DNA from: JAWVZU01 sp033722075 | Lineage (GTDB): Bacteria > Pseudomonadota > Gammaproteobacteria > Xanthomonadales > SZUA-38 | Length of the DNA: 6,216 nucleotides | Reading direction: 5' to 3' | NCBI GenBank assembly: GCA_033722075.1 | Contig: JAWVZU010000235.1 | Coordinates: 1-6,216, forward strand | Shown: one piece after another, positions 1 to 5,756 of the stretch | Position numbering within the stretch: the first letter of the stretch is position 1 | How the letters are laid out: every line of letters begins with the position of its first letter | Program-made: the position numbers and the translations under genes | Notes under the pieces: model-generated | Database searches by the model: none | Seen by the model: only the letters and a program-made list of their open reading frames with translations | Told to the model about the DNA's origin: nothing

Positions 1-150
1 CCGGGGGAAGTGGTCCGTGCCACGGTCCGCATCACTCGACTGCGGCCGGAGAAACACCTGGCCGACCTGGCGACTGAATGTCATGGCGCCGACGGGCGCC
101 TCCTGGCCGAGGGGCGTGCCCTGGTCTACACCCGGGACGTGATCCAGTGA
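1..150 (+). CDS. Hotdog-fold (MaoC-like) protein, C-terminal 49 residues
   Basis: The window opens inside this gene in frame 1, which reads without interruption to a TGA at 148-150. The visible residues alternate hydrophobic and charged positions (VVRATVRITRLRP, then LADLATECHGADGRLLAEG and ALVY). This matches the last three beta-strands of a MaoC-type hotdog domain, where a strand, a 'DG.ll.EG' turn and a final 'ALVY' strand are typical. MaoC-like proteins usually hydrate or dehydrate acyl-CoA or acyl-ACP thioesters. Their catalytic Asp/His lie near the N-terminus, outside this window, so activity cannot be judged; a hotdog thioesterase is a reasonable alternative. The stop codon overlaps the GTG start of the next gene, which suggests coupled translation with the crotonase-like enzyme and a shared acyl-CoA role. 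The fold call is moderately secure and the reaction is not. Confidence 0.6.
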   Translation, partial: PGEVVRATVRITRLRPEKHLADLATECHGADGRLLAEGRALVYTRDVIQ

Positions 151-908
151 AATCGGGCGCCCTGCTCCAAGTCCACCGGGAAGATGAGCTATGCCGGCTG
201 AATCTCAATCGGCCGGAGCGCCACAACGCCCTGGTTCCCGAACTGCTCCAAGCCCTGCTCACCGAGCTGGACACCTTGAGCGCATCGCCCCCAAGGGCCT
301 TGATCCTTGCGGCAAATGGCCGGTCGTTTTCAACCGGCGGCGACCTTCGCGAGTTCTGGGAACAGCGGGATTCAATCGGCGCGTATGCCCACCGACTGGT
401 GGGTCTTTTGAACCAGGTGATCCTGGCCCTTCGCGGGTTTCCGGCTCCGGTGATTTGTGCCGTGAACGGCATCGTCTGCGGCGGGTCGCTGGGATTGCTC
501 CTCGCGTCCGACATCGTGCTCCTTTCGGAACGGGCGACCATTACTCCCTACTACGGCCAGGTCGGCTTTTCCCCGGATGGAGGCTGGACCGCGCTGCTGC
601 CGCAGGTCATCGGGTCATCGCGCGTGGCGGAGCTGCTTTTTGACAATGCAAGCCTGGAGCCCGGCGAGGCCGTAGCGCGTGGTCTGGCCAGCCGAATCGA
701 TCCGCAGCCCCTGGAAGCCGCGCACCGGCTGGGCAGCCGATTCGGCAAGCTGGAAGCCGGCTCGGCGCGAACGGCCAAGCAGCTCCTCAACGGGGACCTG
801 GACGCCGTCGCAGCCCGTCTCGAGCGGGAGCGCGAGACTTTCGTTGCCCAGGCTCAGACCCCGGAGGCCCTTGCCGGCATTCGCCGCTTTCTGAGGATTC
901 AACCATGA
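147..908 (+). CDS. Crotonase-superfamily enzyme (enoyl-CoA hydratase/isomerase family), catalytic glutamates absent
   Basis: A 253-residue protein, the usual length for a single-domain crotonase. I chose the GTG at 147 because it overlaps the previous stop (GTGA), has a GGGA at 134-137 and leaves the usual short N-terminus before the first strand; an in-frame ATG at 78 would lie inside the upstream gene. Visible family motifs are NRPERHNAL (21-29), the first oxyanion-hole loop SFSTGGDL (60-67), the second oxyanion-hole segment AVNGIVCGGSLG (105-116) with D122, and GFSPDGGW (140-147). By eye alignment to rat mitochondrial enoyl-CoA hydratase, its two catalytic glutamates (Glu144, Glu164) correspond to Gly116 and Tyr136, so canonical hydratase chemistry is unlikely. 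Asp144 lies in a 'PD.G' loop also seen in PaaG-like isomerases. Isomerase, hydrolase or another CoA-thioester activity is more plausible. The family is certain and the substrate unknown. The gene sits between a hotdog protein and an esterase, overlapping both. Confidence 0.9.
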   Translation: MKSGALLQVHREDELCRLNLNRPERHNALVPELLQALLTELDTLSASPPRALILAANGRSFSTGGDLREFWEQRDSIGAYAHRLVGLLNQVILALRGFPAPVICAVNGIVCGGSLGLLLASDIVLLSERATITPYYGQVGFSPDGGWTALLPQVIGSSRVAELLFDNASLEPGEAVARGLASRIDPQPLEAAHRLGSRFGKLEAGSARTAKQLLNGDLDAVAARLERERETFVAQAQTPEALAGIRRFLRIQP

Positions 909-1882
909 TCAAAGCCCTGCTTATCGCCCTCGCCCTCGCCCTCACCCTCACGGAGAGCCATTCGTCGGACCTCCCGCCGCTGAACGTCGATCCTGAAGGC
1001 ATCACCGTTTCGGGCATCTCCGCCGGCGGCTATTTTGCCCAGCAGCTGCACCTGGCCTATTCCGATATCTTCAGCGGCGCCGGAATCGTCGCCGGGGGAC
1101 CCTATGGTTGTGCCGAGGGATCGCTCAGCGTCGCGCTGGCCCGGTGCATGGGATCGGCAAGCGAGGCGCTGGACGTTGCTGTCCTGGCGGAGCGGATCGA
1201 GACCGCCGTCGCCGAAGACCGGATTCCATCCCCGGCCTCGCTCCGGGACGACCCGGTATGGCTGTTTCGGGGTGCGCAGGACGCGACGGTCCCGGCCGTC
1301 GTGGCCGATGCGCTGGCAGATCTCTACCGAAGCCTCTCCGATCGCGTCGTCTACGTGAACGACGTTCCCGCGGCACATCATTTTCCGACGGTCGATACGG
1401 GACATGCCTGCGACGAATCGGTCTCGCCGTTCATCGGGGCCTGCGATTTTGACGGTGCCGGCCGGATGCTCGGCCATTTGTATGGCGGCCTGGACGAACC
1501 GGGTGAGGCACAGGGAGCGGTTTCGGCCATCGCGGTTCCGGGTGCCGAACCGGCGCACCTCATGGACGAAGCTTTCCTGTTCGTACCGCCGGGCTGTGGC
1601 GACCAGGATGCTTCCTGTCGCCTGCACGTGGTGCTGCACGGATGCGCGCAGTCATCGGCAACTGTCGGCGACGCCTTCGCCAGCCAATCGGGCTACCTGC
1701 CCTGGGCCGAGGCCAACCGGATCGTCCTCCTCTTCCCCCAGGTCAGGGCAAGCGCCGCCAACCCCTATGCCTGCTGGGATTGGTGGGGCTACACGGGCCC
1801 GGACTATCTGTACCGCGGCGCGGTCCAGATGGAAGGCGTCCTGGATCTGGTCCGACAACTGGCCGGTCTCACCGATCAGTAG
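905..1882 (+). CDS. Exported PHB-depolymerase-family esterase, circularly permuted type
   Basis: A 325-residue protein. The ATG at 905 overlaps the upstream stop (ATGA) and has a good Shine-Dalgarno GAGGA at 893-897, inside the previous gene. Residues 1 to about 20 form a signal peptide: Lys3, then a long Leu/Ala core. The catalytic pieces come in the unusual order of the Penicillium funiculosum PHB depolymerase. The lipase box GISAGG has Ser39 close to the N-terminus, followed by an acid at Asp126 (RGAQDATVP) and His158 in the HHFPT segment. The oxyanion-type HGCAQS motif (245-250) comes only afterwards, and the aromatic segment CWDWWGY (290-296) near the C-terminus probably lines the substrate site. 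Eight cysteines after the signal peptide suggest disulfides, as expected for a secreted enzyme. The likely role is hydrolysis of polyhydroxybutyrate, its oligomers or a related ester outside the cytoplasm. No separate substrate-binding domain is present, so soluble or short-chain esters are also possible. Family call strong, natural substrate inferred. Confidence 0.9.
   Translation: MIKALLIALALALTLTESHSSDLPPLNVDPEGITVSGISAGGYFAQQLHLAYSDIFSGAGIVAGGPYGCAEGSLSVALARCMGSASEALDVAVLAERIETAVAEDRIPSPASLRDDPVWLFRGAQDATVPAVVADALADLYRSLSDRVVYVNDVPAAHHFPTVDTGHACDESVSPFIGACDFDGAGRMLGHLYGGLDEPGEAQGAVSAIAVPGAEPAHLMDEAFLFVPPGCGDQDASCRLHVVLHGCAQSSATVGDAFASQSGYLPWAEANRIVLLFPQVRASAANPYACWDWWGYTGPDYLYRGAVQMEGVLDLVRQLAGLTDQ
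925..948 (+). repeat. Hexanucleotide tandem repeat in the signal-peptide core
   Basis: Three exact CGCCCT units followed by one CACCCT variant encode the alternating Ala-Leu/Thr-Leu hydrophobic core of the esterase signal peptide. The six-base period means gain or loss of a unit would change the core by two residues without a frameshift. It may simply be codon bias on an Ala-Leu run. Confidence 0.7.
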
Positions 1883-1898
1883 CGGGCTCCAGGCACCC

Positions 1899-2519
1899 AT
1901 GCATCACGAGTTCTGGCATGAGAGATGGCAATCCAACCAGATCGGATTCCATCAGGACACGGCCCACCCGTTGCTGATCGAATACTGGGAACGACTGGGT
2001 CTGACGCCCGGCACGCGCGTACTCGTTCCGCTTTGCGGCAAATCACCGGATCTGATCTGGCTCACAGGAAAAGGTCACTCGGTCGTGGGGGTGGAACTGA
2101 GCGAGCTCGCGGTCCGCGACTTCTTCGCCGAAAACGGTCTCCAAGCCGCGATGGTGCAGCCCGGACACTACACTGCGGGGAATATCGAACTCATCGTAGG
2201 CGATTTCCTCGCCACCACATCCGAGGCACTGGGGCCTGTCGACGCCGTCTACGACCGGGCTGCGCTGATCGCGCTCCCGGCGCCGATGCGCCGCGATTAT
2301 GCACGGCACGTTCAAAAAGTCGCCGGATCCGCGCCCCAGCTGATCATCAGTCTCGACGACCCGCAAGATCGCATCAGTCCACCGCCCTTCAGCGTGCCGG
2401 AAGCGGAGCTGTCGACGCTCTACGGGGGACCGATCAAAGTGCTCGGCCAACGAGACTCGGAGGTTAAGGGAACGCCCGTCATCGAACTCGCCTACCTCGT
2501 CGGCGGTCGGGCTCAGTGA
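1899..2519 (+). CDS. tpm: Thiopurine S-methyltransferase-type SAM-dependent methyltransferase
   Basis: A 206-residue protein, close to bacterial TPMT length (about 215-220). The open frame extends upstream to 1404, but that part is an out-of-frame shadow of the esterase. The ATG at 1899 gives the family N-terminus FWHERW (5-10) and IGFHQD (15-20), with a modest CAGG at 1890-1893. The SAM-binding loop is VLVPLCGKSPDLIWL (41-55), followed by the acidic strand end GVELS (64-68), GDF (101-103) and the family signature YDRAALIALP (118-127) with MRRDY (130-134). PPPFSVPEAEL near the C-terminus also matches the family. Members transfer methyl from SAM to sulfur; bacterial homologues in Pseudomonas methylate selenium and tellurium compounds and confer tellurite or selenite tolerance. 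The enzyme is cytoplasmic. The 16-base gap after the esterase allows co-transcription, though no functional link is evident. The family is secure, and the metalloid role is inferred from relatives. Confidence 0.93.
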   Translation: MHHEFWHERWQSNQIGFHQDTAHPLLIEYWERLGLTPGTRVLVPLCGKSPDLIWLTGKGHSVVGVELSELAVRDFFAENGLQAAMVQPGHYTAGNIELIVGDFLATTSEALGPVDAVYDRAALIALPAPMRRDYARHVQKVAGSAPQLIISLDDPQDRISPPPFSVPEAELSTLYGGPIKVLGQRDSEVKGTPVIELAYLVGGRAQ

Positions 2520-2544
2520 CTTCCACGAGCTGACGGTTACGGCG

Positions 2545-2550
2545 GATAAT
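2545..2550 (+). promoter_or_regulatory. Candidate -10 box (GATAAT)
   Basis: GATAAT differs from the sigma-70 consensus by one base and is the most AT-rich spot in the gap upstream of the fusion gene. The hexamer 18 bases upstream (TTCCAC, 2521-2526) is a poor -35. This is a weak candidate, offered because the gene would otherwise have no visible promoter of its own. Confidence 0.25.
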
Positions 2551-2558
2551 TCGCCCGA

Positions 2559-2646
2559 TCGACTGGATCAGGCTCGAGGGCCTGGAAGGGCCTGGAGTGG
2601 CCGGAGCGAGGCGTTTATGCTTTACGCAGGTCGACGATCCAGTCGA
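2559..2646. repeat. 11-base perfect inverted repeat in the leader
   Basis: TCGACTGGATC at 2559-2569 is the exact reverse complement of GATCCAGTCGA at 2636-2646, with 66 bases between the arms. The right arm overlaps a local GTCGAC-N6-GTCGAC pattern (2630-2635 and 2642-2647). In RNA this could close a long stem-loop that ends 25 bases before the ATG at 2672. A two-site operator is the alternative reading. The repeat is seen directly; its function is inferred. Confidence 0.55.
2578..2596 (+). repeat. Tandem 9-base direct repeat
   Basis: GGGCCTGGA occurs at 2578-2586 and again at 2588-2596, separated by one base, followed by a similar TGGCCGG. It lies between the arms of the leader inverted repeat and just before the alternative GTG at 2597. 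Its role is unknown. Confidence 0.5.
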
Positions 2647-2671
2647 CAAGGGAGCAGGGGCTCGTTTGCAT

Positions 2672-5617
2672 ATGGAATCGATAAGAAGCCGGTTCGGGGA
2701 ACGGTTCTTCAACCTGACCCTGGCCAACCTCTTCATTTTTGCCACGCTCTGGCTGTTCACCGGCTTTGCCACCGGCACTTCGGTACTGATGGGACCGGTT
2801 CGCTGGGTGACGGACGTGACCCGGGCCTGGGGATGGAGCAGCGACCTGGAGTCCATCCTCGTGCGCGTGATCATCGTTGCCTACGTGGCCGCGACGTTCG
2901 TGATCTGCCTGTTCCTGGCGCGAACCTTCATCCGAACGCCTCTCCGGCACGTGCGGGTTTTGATCGGAGCCCTGCCCGTTCTGTGTGCTGCGGGCGCTTT
3001 GTGGCTGTTTCTCAGCCCCCAGCTCATGGGCGTCCACCGCGGTTCCGAGGAATCGGTATCCCAGCGTTTCACCTTCGGTCCCTATCCGACCGCGGAGAAG
3101 ATGCAGGAGCTCAAGGAACGCGGGTTCACGGGGGTCATCTCCCTGCTCCATCCGGCGGTAGTGCCCTTCGAGCCGAAGCTCCTGGCCGACGAGCAGGAGA
3201 ACGCGGCGGCCGTGGGCATCGAGTTGATTCATACGCCCATGCTGCCCTGGATCGGAGAGAACGAGACCAGTCTCCAGCGCCTGCGCGAACTCGCTCGGAG
3301 CGAAGAAGGCCGGTATTACGTGCATTGCTACCTCGGCAAGGACCGGGTCCGGGTCGTCGCCAAGCTGATCCAGTCGGTCGATCCCAACGCAACCAGTGGG
3401 GATGCTGGCGTGGAGGGACGGCGGCTGACAAGCCGTCGGGCATTGGAACGAGGCCCACTGATTCGGCTCGATGAAGGGGTGTTGCTCTCACCCTATCCGA
3501 CCGACGAGGAATTCCTCAGCTACATCGTCGGGCACATGGCCAATGTGGTGTCCTTGCTGGATCCTGCAGAGCCATTGGAAAGAGATTGGATTGCAGAAGA
3601 ACGCAGGCTTCTCGAACGTTACGAAATTCCGCACCTCCTGCGGCCAGTGAGACTCAATCCGGTCGATCCGGAGGAGATCCGAGCAATTGCCGAGGAAGTC
3701 AGGGATCTTGATCCTCCGGTGCTCGTTCATCCGTTTCTCATTCCGTCAAGCACCTCCGACGCTTTTATCGCTGCCTACATCGGGGCACCTCCGCTGAACA
3801 GGAGCCGCCTGACGGACCCGATGAGCAACGGTCGGCCATTTTTCATTGATCAGTCCATCTTGTACGGGCCCAGGCCCGAGCCAACGGAGATCGGAATCCT
3901 ACTTCGCAGCGGAATCAGGCACCTCGGTTTCGTCGGCAATGTCGCAGATGCGGGGGGTGACCAGGATACCTGGGACGTCGCGATCGAGCAGGGCCTGGAT
4001 TTCCAGATATTTTCACCGGAGAACTTCGACCCGTTCTCGGCAACGGATCCACAGGAAGCATGGTATTTCTACGGACCAGAATTACCACGGCGTCATCTTT
4101 CGACCACGCGCTTTTTTGAGAACCAGCCGGTCGTCCGGATCAAGCCGGACATTTTCGTAACTACGGCACCTCGCTTCGGGCCGATCTCGCCCGAGACGCG
4201 AGAACTGGTGCTGGATGCTCCCTGGCGCACCGTCGCCCTGGTGTTCGATCCGTCGCTGCCGGCGGAGCAGCGCGTCGCTACGGCCGCCGCGGCAGAACTG
4301 GAACGGGCAGGGAAAACGCTGCGGCGACTCCCATTTCCGAAACAGCCCTTTGACTCACAGCGAGCCTTCCAGTTGGCTTCGACCATTTATGCCGCCGATC
4401 ACCCCCTGTTGGTCCTGGGCATGAGCCCCGACGATGTCCGCATCCAGGCGCTGATCACCGCCTTGCGAGCGGGCGTTCCACCCGCCGTGCCCGCACTCCT
4501 GGAGCGCCGGCTGCGGCAGGGACAGGTTCAGGTCGTTGCACCCAACGTGGCCATCGGCCCTCGGCCGACCGCACCCGAGTTTCTCGACCCCCTCCGTGCC
4601 GGCGGAATCCGCTCATTCATCTATCTCGGTGATTCCGACTCGATCGAGGCGCAAGTCGACGCTGCCGTAGCCAAGCAGGCGGGCCTGGCTTGGCAGGTGA
4701 TGGATACGGACTCCGAGCTCGTGCTGTCGAAAATCCGTTTCGGGGGGCCATATTACGTTTACGGCAGCGAGCGCCGACTGGTCGACGTGTCCCGGCCACG
4801 GCTAGGTCCACCTCAGCCGGAAGTTGCCCTGGACTACGTTTTTTCCGGGGAAGCGGCAGAGATCCGGGCCCAGGAAATCTCCCTGGCGGACCGGATCCGA
4901 TCGTTCCTCGAGGCCGCGATTCCGTCGTTGCGGTTGATCATCCTCGCCACACCGATCATATTGATTTACACCTACCTCGCCGCCGCCTACTCCGCTCGTC
5001 TCAAACAACGCGGTGTCCGAACGCCCTATACGCGCAAGGTCTTCCATATCATCATCTTCACAGGTGCCTGTGCGCTGCAGTTGGCCTTTGGCCTCAGTGC
5101 CGTCGTCCTGTTCGGATCTCTAGTGGCCGCCGCCGTGCTCTACGCCGTATGGCGCGGCGACGACTTCGGCTTTTACGAGGCCCCGGCCCGACCGACCGAT
5201 GCGCCGCGCCGCTCGCTGTTCATCATCATCCCCCTCGTGACAACGGCGCTCGGCGGCGTCCTGGCGAACCTATTCTTTGGAAAATTCGCCGTTGCCGGCT
5301 ACCTGGTCGGCGGCTGGGGGGACGCCGTCGGAGAACCCGTCGGGTCCCGCTTCGGAAAGCACAAGTACAGCGTACCTTCCTTGGCCGGCGTCCCCGCCAC
5401 ACGCAGCATCGAAGGTTCGGCGGCCGTCGCACTGGTTGGATTCGCAGCGGCTGTGATCGCCCTTTTCGGCCTCGGCTATGACTGGCCCGTGATCATGAAG
5501 ACTGCTGCGCTCTGTGCTCTCGGCAGCGCCCTGGTGGAAGCGGTCAGCAACCACGGTCTGGACAACCTGACGATCCAGGTTGCAGCTGCGGGCATCTGTT
5601 TCGTCCTGCTGGCTTGA
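2672..5617 (+). CDS. Membrane fusion of five phosphatase-like modules and a dolichol/phytol-kinase-type lipid kinase
   Basis: A 981-residue protein from ATG 2672 (GGAG/GGGG at 2651-2660 upstream); a GTG at 2597 would add 25 residues. Three membrane helices (about 14-40, 60-83, 95-115) are followed by about 620 soluble residues. There the motif GPYPT/SPYPT/GPRP/APR/GPRPT recurs at 136, 273, 399, 499 and 629, each time followed by a 'G...VisLl' strand and then a Y-V-H-C-like strand. Module 1 carries an intact cysteine-phosphatase signature HCYLGKDR (Cys219, Arg225). The other four lack the Cys (HP 353-354, YG 467-468, LG 582-583, YG 697-698). The C-terminal part (about 750-981) has several helices and the SEC59/VTE5/FOLK/Dgk1 kinase motifs RKVFH (788-792), GDAVGEPVGSRFGK (883-896), RSIEGS (911-916) and E956 with LDNL (963-966). 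That family uses CTP to phosphorylate dolichol, phytol, farnesol or diacylglycerol. Charge bias places the phosphatase-like part in the periplasm and the kinase motifs in the cytoplasm. The kinase family is fairly secure, the degenerate modules are my reading, and the lipid substrate is unknown. Confidence 0.8.
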   Translation: MESIRSRFGERFFNLTLANLFIFATLWLFTGFATGTSVLMGPVRWVTDVTRAWGWSSDLESILVRVIIVAYVAATFVICLFLARTFIRTPLRHVRVLIGALPVLCAAGALWLFLSPQLMGVHRGSEESVSQRFTFGPYPTAEKMQELKERGFTGVISLLHPAVVPFEPKLLADEQENAAAVGIELIHTPMLPWIGENETSLQRLRELARSEEGRYYVHCYLGKDRVRVVAKLIQSVDPNATSGDAGVEGRRLTSRRALERGPLIRLDEGVLLSPYPTDEEFLSYIVGHMANVVSLLDPAEPLERDWIAEERRLLERYEIPHLLRPVRLNPVDPEEIRAIAEEVRDLDPPVLVHPFLIPSSTSDAFIAAYIGAPPLNRSRLTDPMSNGRPFFIDQSILYGPRPEPTEIGILLRSGIRHLGFVGNVADAGGDQDTWDVAIEQGLDFQIFSPENFDPFSATDPQEAWYFYGPELPRRHLSTTRFFENQPVVRIKPDIFVTTAPRFGPISPETRELVLDAPWRTVALVFDPSLPAEQRVATAAAAELERAGKTLRRLPFPKQPFDSQRAFQLASTIYAADHPLLVLGMSPDDVRIQALITALRAGVPPAVPALLERRLRQGQVQVVAPNVAIGPRPTAPEFLDPLRAGGIRSFIYLGDSDSIEAQVDAAVAKQAGLAWQVMDTDSELVLSKIRFGGPYYVYGSERRLVDVSRPRLGPPQPEVALDYVFSGEAAEIRAQEISLADRIRSFLEAAIPSLRLIILATPIILIYTYLAAAYSARLKQRGVRTPYTRKVFHIIIFTGACALQLAFGLSAVVLFGSLVAAAVLYAVWRGDDFGFYEAPARPTDAPRRSLFIIIPLVTTALGGVLANLFFGKFAVAGYLVGGWGDAVGEPVGSRFGKHKYSVPSLAGVPATRSIEGSAAVALVGFAAAVIALFGLGYDWPVIMKTAALCALGSALVEAVSNHGLDNLTIQVAAAGICFVLLA

Positions 5618-5756
5618 CCGGCGTCGAGGACCGCAAGGCTGGGAAATCACGGCTGCAGTCCACCTTTGCTGGTGTTCTGGTCAACGCGCCTTTTCCTATT
5701 CCGGGCCGTAGGCGAAGTGCTAGTATTGGCCCGGTGCATAACGATGTCGGGCTGCC
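5618..5756 (+). other. Intergenic region, probable start of a new transcription unit
   Basis: These 139 bases separate the fusion gene from the TPR protein, the longest gap beyond the leader. I see no gene and no convincing intrinsic terminator; the only pairing after the stop is a short CTTG/CAAG. The right half holds the inverted repeat and -10-like box listed separately. Confidence 0.5.
5701..5734. promoter_or_regulatory. 7-base perfect inverted repeat around a weak extended -10 box
   Basis: CCGGGCC at 5701-5707 and GGCCCGG at 5728-5734 are exact reverse complements with 20 bases between them. Inside lies TGCTAGTAT (5718-5726), an extended -10-like TGn followed by TAGTAT, which is two mismatches from TATAAT. 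No good -35 is present at the usual distance, which an extended -10 can tolerate. The arrangement could be an operator over a promoter or a GC-closed hairpin in the leader, 23 bases before the next ATG. Confidence 0.35.

Larger units (their letters stand above)
2520..2671 (+). other. Leader region before the phosphatase-kinase fusion gene
   Basis: These 152 bases carry no gene I can support. They contain a -10-like box, a doubled 9-base repeat and one arm pair of an 11-base inverted repeat (described separately). The frame of the downstream gene stays open back to a GTG at 2597, which has an attractive GGAAGGG at 2584-2590. However, the 25 extra residues this would add are Arg/Asp-rich and resemble no targeting sequence, so I treat the region as probably untranslated leader. 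No convincing terminator for the upstream gene is visible. Confidence 0.5.

Noticed and set aside
899..1639. Long open frame on the minus strand (246 codons) opposite the esterase gene
   Set aside because: Its composition is Arg/Gly/Asp-rich with no recognisable motif, and it lies exactly antisense to a gene with a signal peptide and full catalytic motifs. Long antisense frames are expected at this GC content.
1404..1898. Upstream extension of the methyltransferase frame
   Set aside because: It lies inside the esterase in another frame, is Arg/Ser/Pro-rich, and the TPMT family N-terminus begins exactly at the ATG at 1899.
2615..3325. Minus-strand open frame (236 codons) opposite the start of the fusion gene
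   Set aside because: Its His/Gln/Arg-rich low-order sequence has no domain, and it is antisense to clear membrane helices and a phosphatase motif.
4690..5481. Plus-strand frame of 263 codons within the kinase part of the fusion gene
   Set aside because: Arg-rich shadow sequence; the overlapping frame carries all the kinase motifs and membrane helices.
5611..5660. Possible terminator after the fusion gene
   Set aside because: Only a short CTTG/CAAG pairing with mismatched flanks and no following T-run.
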